Positions 56,368 to 64,000 of a stretch of 64,000 bases of DNA are shown here, in pieces. Position 1 is the first letter of the stretch, and each line of letters opens with the position of its first letter. Source of the stretch: Triticum aestivum (taxonomy: Eukaryota; Streptophyta; Magnoliopsida; Poales; Poaceae); assembly GCF_018294505.1 (NCBI RefSeq), contig NC_057814.1, positions 295,124,059-295,188,058 of the forward strand, read 5' to 3'. The position numbers were made by a program, and so were the translations under genes. The notes beneath the pieces were generated by a model. That model saw nothing but the letters and a program-made list of their open reading frames with translations, made no database searches and was not told the origin of the DNA.

Positions 56368-57672
56368 TCACTTAGCCACCTGGCCGGATGCATCCCGGCT
56401 GCCTATGATCTTGGCAAGCGGGGCGGTGCACACGACCGTGATGGGATGCTCTTGAAAGTAGGGCTTCATTTTCTTGGCGGTGAAGTACACTCCATAGCAC
56501 ATCTTCTGGTAGTGCGGGTAGTTTTGCTTTGAGGTGGATAGTACTTCGCTTAAATAATATACCGGCCTCTGGACTAGCTGGGCTCGGCCTTCTTCTGGGC
56601 GCTGGACCACGATGACTGTACTGACCACTCGGCTAGTCGCGGCGATGTAGAGGAGCATGGGCTCCTTCTCAGTCGGCGCCGCCAGGACGGGTGCAGTGGT
56701 CAGCATCTTCTTCAACTCATGGAAGGCTTGGTCTGCTTGGTCATTCCACTCGAAATGAGTGGATTTCTTCATGAGTCGGTACAGGGGGAGAGCCTTCTCT
56801 CCTAGCCGGCTGATAAAGAGGTTTAGGGAGTCCAGGCACCCGGTGAACTTCTGCACGTCTCGCAACTTGGTGGGAATCTCCATTCTCTCAATGGCCTTGA
56901 TCTTCACAGGGTTGCACTCAATGCCGCGTTCAGAGACCAGAAAGCCTAGAAGCTGGCCGGCTGGTACTCCGAACACGCATTTCTCGGGGTTGAGCTTGAT
57001 CTGGAATCGGCGCAAGTTGGCAAATGTTTCTTTGAGGTCTTCCAGAAGGGTGCCGCGCTTCTCCGTCTTCACCACAATATCGTCTACGTAGACATGGGCA
57101 TTTCTGCCGAGTTGCTTGAGGAGGCATTTCTGCATGCAACGCTGAAAAGTGGCACCGGCATTCCTCAAGCCGAATGTCATAGTCAGGTAACAGAAAGCTC
57201 TGAATGGTGTGATGAAGGCGGTCTTCAGGCGGTCTGCTGGGTCCAACTTGATCTGGTGGTATCCTGAGTAGGCATCCAAGAAACTCAACAGCTCGCATCC
57301 GGCTGTGGAGTCTATCACTTGATCAATCAGTGGCAGAGCAAACGGATCTTTGGGGCAGGCCTTGTTGAGGCTAGTGTAGTCTATACACATACGCCATTTG
57401 TTGTTCTTCTTCAACACCAAGACTGGGTTGGCAAGCCACTATGGGAAAAACACTTCCATAATAAAGCCGGCGGCAAGGAGCCGGGCTATCTCTTCTCCTA
57501 TGATTCTTCTCTTCTCTTCTTACAGTCGGCGGAGAGGCTGCTTGACTGGCTTCGCGTCTGCTCGGACGTGTAAGTTGTGCTCGGCGAAATCCTTCGGAAC
57601 ACCCGGCATGTCCTTTGGGGACCATGCAAAGATGTCTCGATTCTCACGAAGGAAGTCGACGAGCTCACCTTC
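56368..57672 (-). pseudogene. Element F reverse transcriptase and RNase H, 5' part broken
   Basis: The open frame 56368-57420 carries the RT from KWRMCIDYTSLNKACPKD through YVDDIVV to RNase H remnants (YYLSEVLSTSKQNYPHYQKM, HPITVVCTAPL). The first part of the RT, 57421-57672, has frameshifts and stops. The RNase H catalytic region reads LLYIAATSRVVS where ...S..A.. type residues are usual in Tat elements. Confidence 0.88.
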
Positions 57673-58815
57673 CTATTTACTGTCCAGGTTTGCACCAATG
57701 ACTGCACACCTCTCCGGGTTCTCTGGGTCCAGAGGTATCTTCTTCATCTCCTTGGCCGGCTGGAAGGAGCCCTGCGCATCATATTCCTTGGGGTTGGGGG
57801 ACAGGTCCGGCTGCTTGCCGGCCATGGCCACAAATCGCTCCAGCATCTTCTTCTCTTCTGCCACCACGAGGGACTCGGCCAGCCGGCTGCTGGCTGCAGT
57901 GCACTCGATGGACTTCTTGTAGTTGCCGGCTACAGTGATGATCCCCTTCAACCTCGGCATCTTCATCTTCAAGTAGGCGTAGTGGGGCACAACCATGAAC
58001 TTGGCCAGGGCAGGTCGGCCAAGCAAGGCGTGGTAAGGGCTTTCCAGATCCACTACCTCGAACCAGATTGCTTCTCGACGAAAGTGATCCTTGTCTCCGA
58101 AGAGAACATCCATCTTGATATTGCCGATTGGGGAACAGGACAGGCCGGGTACGATGCCATGGAACACGGTCCGGCTTGGCATGAGCTGCTTCGCCTTGAG
58201 GTTCAACTTCTCCATGGTGTCGCGGTACAGTATGTTGATACTGCTTCCGCCATCAATCAGTACGCGGGAGAATCGGGCAGCTCGCCTCTCCGTTGCGAGG
58301 GTGACATCCAACACCAATGCGTAGGAGCCAGGGGACGGCATCACCTCTGGGTGATCGGCCCGGCTCCAGCTGATAGGCCTTTTGGACCAATGCATGAACT
58401 CGGGGTTGCTGGAGGCGACTGCGTTGACCTCTTGGTGCTGTCGGCGCCGGCTGCGCTTGTCTTCAACCTGGCTCGTGAAGATGGCGTAGGCGGCGTGCTC
58501 ATCAGGGAACTCATCTTGAATGGCTCCGACTGCTAGTCGAGCAGCCGACTGCTGGGGGGCTGGAGGTGGCGGGCCAGGAGGCGGAGGCGGCACCAGCCCC
58601 TCGGCCTTGGAGATCCGTGTGAGCCAGTGGCACTTTTGGGTCGTGTGGTTGGACGGCTTCGCGCCGCTGTGGAACTTGCAGGGGGCATCGAGAGTTTGCT
58701 CGTAGGAGAAGGCCGGCTGCCAAGCCAGCCTGCCGCCCTTCTTCTTGGGAGCATGCCGTTCTTCGGGCTGCTCATCTTCGACTGTGGCCACCTGCCGACT
58801 GGTGGAAGGCGGCAT
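57673..58815 (-). pseudogene. Element F Gag C-terminus and aspartic protease
   Basis: Open frame of 380 residues. It contains the end of Gag (CKFHSGAKPSNHTTQKC, about residues 46-62, a Cys/His pattern typical of this lineage), a Pro-rich linker, and a retropepsin-like part with VLIDGGSSINILY near residue 185 and HALLGRPAL near 267. The active-site triplet is DGG, common in Tat-type proteases. Confidence 0.8.
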
Positions 58816-58987
58816 AGGGGCCTTGCACTTGTGGTCGTTCTGGCAGCCGGTGTCTTGGGAGCCGGAGCGAGCACCTTCCTAGAGGCGTGCACTCGGAGCT
58901 CGGTCTTCATTGAGGAGTCGGCCGTGGCGTACTTGTCTGCAATGACCAGCAGCTCGTCGAGGGTAGCCGGGGCTCGTCACAGAGGAG

Positions 58988-60658
58988 TCAGTGCTTGAGG
59001 AGGGTGCCCTCTTGGCACCCGGTGGTGAAGTATTCGATGGCTTGAACCTCGTGCACCCCCTCGCAGGAGTTGCGGAGCTCGGCCCACCGCGTGAGGTAGC
59101 CGCGGGTCGACTCGCTGGGCCCTTGGACGCATAAGGAGAGCTGGCGGGGCTTGGGAGGCCGCTTGTACGTGCTGGTGAAGTTGCGGACGAAGACTTCCTT
59201 GAAGTCCAACCAGCTGTTGACGCTGTAGGGCTTGAGGCTGTTGAGCCAGGTGCGTGCCGTGCCTTGCAGCATGAGAGGGACGTACTTCACGGCCACGCGC
59301 CTGTTGCCGTTCGCTGTGCTGACAGCGGTGGAGTAGTCGATGAGCCAATCTTCCGGCTTCACAGAGCCGTTGTACTTGGGCGTGTCTCTAGGGAGTGAGA
59401 ACCCTTTGGGGAAGGGCTCGTCGCGGATGCGGGGGCCAAAGCATGGTGAGCCGACATCGTCTTCTTCTTCTAGCGCCAGGGATCGAGCTAGGCGGTCGAT
59501 CCGGTGGCGGGCGTCGTTCTCGCCGACTCCTTCGCGGTGGCCTAGTTGGCCACCGAGAGTCGGATGTGTGACAGGCGGCGGGGTGGGATATCTCTCTCCA
59601 CGAGGCGGGGGAGGAGGCAGATTGCCTTGGCGCTCGACTGTTCGGGGGCGGCCTTCTGCGGCGCACTTGATGGTGATTCGAGTCCGGCTGCGGCTAGCAG
59701 CCGGCTCCTTGTCTTTCCTTGCGCGGGCGCCGCTCGCAGTCGGCGACCGGGATGTCGCGGCGTGCTCTCGGCGCGGGGGAGGACTCTCAGCGCGGGCGCC
59801 GGCTTCATGCCGTTCCGCAGCCGCGTCGATCAGCTGCTGGATGCGCCTCGTCATGTAGGGGAGCTCATCAGCCCCCAGCCCGTTCAGCTCTTCAGCGGCC
59901 GCCTGAGCGGCTCGCAGGTTCTCGAGCGGTGTGGCGTAGACGGGGCGGTCTACCCCCAGCATGCTGGCGATGGCCGCGCCGCGCTTCTTGACGAGGCCGG
60001 CTCGATTCGGCCCGCCATGCGGCGGCGTACCAAAGGCGGCGCGGTCGACTTCGCGCTGGTGAGCCTCGGTGAGGCGTCTCATGGAGGCTATCTTCTGGCC
60101 CTCAGGGATGAGGGCGAGGCGGCGTGCCTTCAGGGTCTCGGCGTCGGCCGGGATGGGGATGGACAAGTCAGGCATTGCCGCTTGTAGGGCGTCGTGGGCG
60201 TTCTCGCCCGAGTCAGCGACGTGGCTGATGACCAGCACCTCAGTGACAGCGTTGCTGCCGCTGTCAGCTCGAGGGAGAGGGTCGTCGAAGACTACCACAT
60301 CGGAGGGGTAGGCGTCGAGCGATGCCGTGTCGGAGTCAACAAGCATCGGGTCGGTGGAGCCGACCGACTCCAAGTCCACAACAAGCTCGCTGGAGACGTG
60401 AAGCTGGTCGAGGAGGCTGACGAGGCGGTTCTCGGGGTAGTCCGTGCCCGCGTCGGACGCGGGCTCGTCGGAGATGCGAGTCTCGCCAAGAAGATCGGCG
60501 AGGCAGCTCGCTGCGCAGGCGTCGTCAACGCCTTGCAGCGCGTTGGGGCAAGCGCCATCGGGCGTAGCGGGCTGGCTATGCTCGCGGGGGAGGAAAAGGG
60601 TTCCCGTCCAGAACAGGTCTCTGGACGACGGTGCGCCTAGCCCCACGGTGGGCGCCAA
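58988..60658 (-). pseudogene. Element F Gag
   Basis: Long open minus-strand frame from the PBS to a TGA at 58988-58990, where CGA is expected by the continuation LL..EP.YP...DELL in the same area. The N-terminal half is acidic and low-complexity, followed by a helical part (EAHQREVDRAAFG, MTRRIQQLIDAAAER), an Arg-rich stretch and a capsid-like part (KYNGSVKPEDWLIDY, MLQGTARTWLNSLKP, FVRNFTSTYKRP). No convincing start ATG lies close to the PBS. The ORF seen upstream of 60658 is LTR sequence. Confidence 0.8.
60642..60658 (-). other. Primer binding site of element F
   Basis: TGGCGCCCACCGTGGGG on the minus strand, one base after the 5' LTR; the tRNA is not identified. Confidence 0.65.
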
Positions 60659-60659
60659 A

Positions 60660-61828
60660 TGTCGGGTGGTAGGCGCGACATATGCTAACGGGTGGCTTAT
60701 CATTGTGGGAGCCAGTAAGACATCGCTGGTGCCTGGAAACGGGATGAGGCGAAGACATGCACGCCGGCGGATCTTAGCCAGGTTCGGGGCTCTCCGTGGA
60801 GATAACACCCCTAGTCCTGCTCTGCGGGGTCTCCGCATGATCACTAGATAAATACAAGTAGCTACAAGTGCTCCTTGAGCTATTTGGCTAGAGGAAGAAG
60901 AAGGGCAAGACTAGCTCTCCTTTTCTCTCTATGTGGTGTGTGGAATTCTATGAGATCCCCCTTGCATGGGTGTCCCGTGGGGTTTATATAGGCCTACCCC
61001 CCAGGGGTACAATGGTAATCCGGCTGGGTGGGGGTCCCAGTCGTCAGTGTCTATGCTCGCCGGCTTCTCCGCCGGTCATTGGGGCCCGCCGACTGGTGGG
61101 TCCCGGCGGCTGCCGGCTCCTTGGCCGACAGGCCGGCCCCATCGCTTGGGGGCTTTGTCGGCGGCTGGTTACTGTTGCCTCGCCTCTGATGATGAGGGCT
61201 TTGTCGAGGTAAGCGTGGCTACAGTGCCGCCGCCTTGTGGGCTCTCACTGTAGCCTTACCTCGTCTTGTCTCCTTAATGAGGCACATGTTTCGAGGGAGG
61301 GAGGTAGCCGGCTACTGGGAGCCGGCCACGCCCCTGGCCAACTAGGGGAGGCCAGGCCGCCTTCGGGTGTCTCTCTGGCAAAAGGGGGCCCGCCGCCTGC
61401 GGGCCCTACTGGCGCCTGTCGTGGGTGATATCGAGGCCAACACGGCTACAGTGCCGCGCCGGACGAGGGATGGATGGCCCGTACGGCGCCCTGTGGCCAT
61501 GCCTGTTCCGGGATTCGGGGGTAGTGGGCTGTACTGCGGCCACGCCCCGTCCTATCGCCGTTATGTGGATACAGTCTTCGTGGGTGCAGTCTTGGCCGGC
61601 TTCTGGGAGTCGGCTTTCTTCATGGCCGGCTTCTCGGAGTCGGCTATCTCGTATCTTTCTTGGGGAAGGTTTCTGAGGCTGGGTCGCCTTGTGGGAGTCG
61701 GCCCTGGGGATAGCAGGCTAGGGGAAGGCGGCCCTACGCTTTGTATGCTTGAAGGCTTGAATGGCCTGATAATTTTTCGAAGAGCCAGGGGGAGTCGGTT
61801 AGGCTACCCATGGCCATTTACTCCGACA
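60660..61828 (-). repeat. Element F 5' LTR (1,169 bp)
   Basis: Same borders as 38107-39274. Confidence 0.95.
60983..60992 (-). promoter_or_regulatory. TATA box of element F 5' LTR
   Basis: CCTATATAAA on the minus strand. Confidence 0.7.
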
Positions 61829-61833
61829 GACTC
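61829..61833. repeat. Right target site duplication of element F
   Basis: GACTC. Confidence 0.95.
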
Positions 61834-62945
61834 TGCCTGGAGCTGCTTCAGGTCCATCCGCCGCCCCTTCTTCAGCTCTTGGAGCCCGCGCGCCTGCGCC
61901 TCAGGCTGTGAGGCTCTCCGGCTTCAAGCTTACGAAGCAGAGGGACTACGCCGCGGTAGACCAGTAAGTGTCCTTGTCCTATTCTCGCTGCAGCTGGTTT
62001 CCCTTGACACTTCTCCATTATGCGATTAGGCTGACGCCCGCGTCGAAGTGGAGGAAAGAGGACGAGGCGGTGCTGCTCGGGACCGGATCGCCAGCGGTGG
62101 CCGTGCTCCTCTCCATGAATAAGGGCAGTGACGGCGCCCGCGCTTTTCTGGCCCCATCATCCTCGCGAGGCTCGGGAGAGCATCCTCACGAGGAGTCAGC
62201 CCCCGTGGCTCCGGGTGTGCTGACGCCTGGCTCGGTTGCCGAGATCGCGAAAGCTCAGGAGCCTCCGTCCTCCCAGGCCATGGTGACGACGTCGCCTCCT
62301 CCCCCTTCTACCGCACTGCTATCTCTGGGTCCTTTGGCCTCCCCTGACGTTCTGGAGCGCGCTCTTTCTGCGATGACCCTACTGCAAGAAGATCTTCAAG
62401 GCGTCGACCGTCGCCTAGTGGCCTGGCGCCTGGAGCTGGTCTCTGGCTGGCTCCATTCCAATATGTCTATCCGGGCGACGCTGAGCCAGGTTGCAGCGAA
62501 CTTTGAGAAGGACAAGGAGGCTGTCGCCCAAGCCGTGGCCGCCCGCGAGGTGGCGCTGAAGGATGCCGGGGCCGCCCAGGACCGCTGCCGGTCACTAGAA
62601 GCTGAGCTGGAGACCGCGCTGAGGCAGCGCGCGAAAGAAGCCCGAGGCCACAAGGCAGAGGAGGAGAATATGAAGGCCTGAGACGACGCCGTCAGGGATC
62701 ACGACGCCGAGCTGGAGTAGTTGGCGAACGCGTAGGCCACGGAGCGCAGCCGGTTGGAGGAGCTGGAGTAGAAGCTGAAGGCAGAGAAGGCCGAGCTTGA
62801 AGCTAAAGCGAAGGTCCTGGTTGAGGACCGCGAGGCCTTCAAGCTCCTCGAGGAGAGGTCTCGGACAGCGCTGTAGTCACTCTATGAGAAGGGCTTGGAG
62901 GAGCTGCTGGCCGCCAGCAACGAGGGCCCCGCCCCGCCCAGCAAA
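61834..62945 (+). pseudogene. Element G antisense gene, second part (coiled coil), several stops
   Basis: The frame continues from 38106 across F to VRLSGFKLTKQRDYAAVD, then a predicted intron at 61964-62029. After it come TPASKWRKEDEAVLLGTG, a Ser/Pro-rich part, and a long coiled coil from about 62350 (LERALSAMTLLQEDLQ, KDKEAVAQAVAAREVALKDA, LEAELETALRQRAKEA). A TGA ends the open frame at 62679-62681. Four TAG codons follow at 62718-62720, 62733-62735, 62769-62771 and 62874-62876, most explained by CAG to TAG. Element H interrupts at 62946. Confidence 0.75.
61964..62029 (+). other. Intron in the G antisense gene
   Basis: GTAAGT donor, T-rich body, GATTAG acceptor; 66 bp. Removing it keeps the frame (Gln codon split by the intron). 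Confidence 0.68.
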
Positions 62946-63830
62946 TGTCGGATTTCGGGTTCCGGCAAAACCCTTGAGGTTCGAATACTGGGGTGCGCAT
63001 GAAGATCTCTCTCTCCCTAGATCACTCTCGCCAAATCGCAAGGCCTAGCTCGACGAACCCGAAGAACAAGAGACACAGAGTTTATACTAGTTCGGGCCAC
63101 CGATGTGGTGCAATACCCTACTCCAGTGTGGTGTGGTGGATTGCCTCTTGGGCTGAGGATGAACAGTTAAAAGGGAAGAACAACCTCCTGAGGAGAGGTG
63201 CTCTTGTGCTTAGTGAACTTGTGTGGATGAGGATGATCTGAATGATCCGCCCCCCTCTATGGTGGTGGCTAGTCCTATTTATAGAGGCCCAGGTCCTCTC
63301 CCCAAATATTGAGCGGGAAGGGATCCAACAATGGCCAAATTTGAAGGGAGACAACTAGTACAAGTTATCCTGACTAAAGGTGGTCTTCGCCTGCCAAAGG
63401 CTCTGGTGGTGATGCCGTCTTGGGCTCCACGGTGACCTCCGTCTTGCCATCCTGCTGGTCTTGATCTCGTTGCACCGATATGGAAACCTTTGCCTGATGC
63501 CTTGGGTCTCCTCGCCTGCGCTTGCCTCTTTAGCACCAAAGAGGAAATGAGGACACTGCGCACGCTGGCGCCCGCCTGGCTCCAGTCGTCATGGCTTGTG
63601 TCATAGGAACCTCGCGAGGTATCCCTTGCCTTGATCTCTCCGCCCCTCGCGAGCCAGCCTAGTGAGGCCGTCTCGAGGAGGTCTTGGGTCGTCCGCCTCA
63701 TGAGGCTTGGCCCCTCGCGAGGGTCTTGAGTGTTTGCTGGCAAGGATGGGCCGTACAGGGCCGCTGGTGGAGCCACGCCATGGGCCGCAGGCAGGCATGT
63801 CTGGGGACCCCCGTTCCCAGGATGCCGACA
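62946..63830 (-). repeat. Element H 3' LTR (885 bp)
   Basis: Closely similar to 35744-36629; minus-strand start TGTCGGCATCCTGGG, end AATCCGACA. Confidence 0.92.
63276..63283 (-). promoter_or_regulatory. TATA box of element H LTR
   Basis: TATAAATA on the minus strand, same offset as 36075. Confidence 0.68.
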
Positions 63831-63845
63831 GTAGCCCCCGGGCCC
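63831..63845 (-). other. Polypurine tract of element H
   Basis: GGGCCCGGGGGCTAC on the minus strand. Confidence 0.8.
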
Positions 63846-64000
63846 AAGGCGCGCTCGGACTTGGCTTCGAGGCGAAGCCAAAGGGCAAGTGCGGAGCGCC
63901 GCAGGCCCCAACAGCCTGAGGCCCCGCTTGACACGTGGCGGGTGATTGGAGGTGGGTGTCTCCACTTCTCCACGCTGCCTCGGCAACCGCCCGACTTGAC
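63846..64000 (-). other. Element H internal sequence up to window end
   Basis: Matches 36645-36800 of G; no coding content seen. Confidence 0.7.

Larger units (their letters stand above)
38107..61828 (-). mobile_element. Element F: Tat-lineage Ty3/gypsy element without integrase
   Basis: Minus-strand element with LTRs of 1,168 and 1,169 bp, TGTCGG ends and GACTC duplications. From the 5' LTR: PBS, gag, protease, RT, RNase H, a second archaeal-type RNase H, a short linker, then a plus-strand antisense gene up to the PPT and 3' LTR. The second RNase H and antisense ORF near the 3' LTR are known traits of Tat-lineage elements (Retand, Ogre, Grande). Nearly all integrase is missing. gypsy-2 is inserted at 40718. 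Without it F is about 9.8 kb. Confidence 0.93.
35744..62945 (-). mobile_element. Element G: minus-strand gypsy-type element, 3' part, split by F
   Basis: The 3' LTR is at 35744-36629 with the PPT on its high-coordinate side, so the element reads on the minus strand. Inside it is a plus-strand (antisense) gene in two parts, 36880-38106 and 61834-62945, between which F inserted with a GACTC duplication. The gene reads across the F insertion in one frame. G's gag-pol and 5' LTR are not in the window; G is interrupted at 62946 by H. The left flank CCAAG (35739-35743) lies in copia-2. Confidence 0.82.
62946..64000 (-). mobile_element. Element H: second member of the G family, 3' end only
   Basis: A G-type LTR (62946-63830) is followed on its high-coordinate side by the same PPT and internal sequence as in G. 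It is therefore a 3' LTR of another minus-strand element inserted in G. The left flank is GCAAA (62941-62945). The remainder lies beyond the window. Confidence 0.8.

Noticed and set aside
62946..63830. This LTR as the 5' LTR of element G
   Set aside because: Its inner side would need a PBS at 62945 and below, but the sequence there is coiled-coil coding sequence; its other side carries a PPT and internal sequence like that beside the G 3' LTR.

Overview
This window looks like intergenic DNA from a large grass genome, most likely a Triticeae species (wheat, Aegilops, barley or rye). It is almost entirely LTR retrotransposons inserted into one another. The two copia LTRs at 14618 and 22512 have the WIS/Angela/BARE-1 type of start (a variant of TGTTGGAAATATGCCC). 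The other elements are chromoviral and Tat-lineage Ty3/gypsy elements and a Sirevirus-like copia. I see no host gene, tRNA, rRNA or CRISPR array. All family assignments come from motifs read by eye; no database search was possible.

Layout. (1) 1-12143: a minus-strand Ty3/gypsy chromovirus (gypsy-1) with a 4.16 kb 5' LTR, an intact 1,480-codon gag-pol-chromodomain frame, and a 3' LTR cut by the window start. (2) 12144-14617: an older unclassified repeat, probably part of another LTR. (3) 14618-24238: a WIS/Angela/BARE-like copia whose two LTRs are very different, whose leader and gag start are present twice, and which has no matching target duplication, so it looks like a recombinant of two elements. 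(4) 24240-35743: a decayed Sirevirus-like copia (copia-2), interrupted in its RNase H by a 5,148-bp non-autonomous element (29393-34540, here LARD-1) with an ACCGC/ACCTC target duplication. (5) From 35744: a minus-strand element (G) sitting in the 3' part of copia-2. G is split by a Tat-lineage gypsy element F (38107-61828, target duplication GACTC). F is split in turn by a second chromovirus, gypsy-2 (40718-54624, target duplication GGTGG). At 62946 G is interrupted by a further member of its own family (H), which runs off the window. The nesting order is therefore copia-2, then G, then F, then gypsy-2.

How the parts work. Each autonomous element encodes Gag (particle), protease, reverse transcriptase, RNase H and integrase. 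LTRs supply the promoter and RNA end, and the PBS and PPT prime the two DNA strands. Beyond this standard set, both chromoviruses carry an extra ORF between the PBS and gag whose N-terminal part resembles a double-stranded-RNA-binding fold. LARD-1, G and F each carry a gene antisense to the element and lying just inside the 3' LTR. In LARD-1 this is a B3-domain-like, AT-hook-like gene with its own TATA box. In G and F it is an intron-bearing gene of the plant 'putative gypsy type transposon' domain type. F has lost nearly all of its integrase by a deletion. Most inactivating changes seen are CAG to TAG or CGA to TGA, as expected for decay of methylated cytosines.
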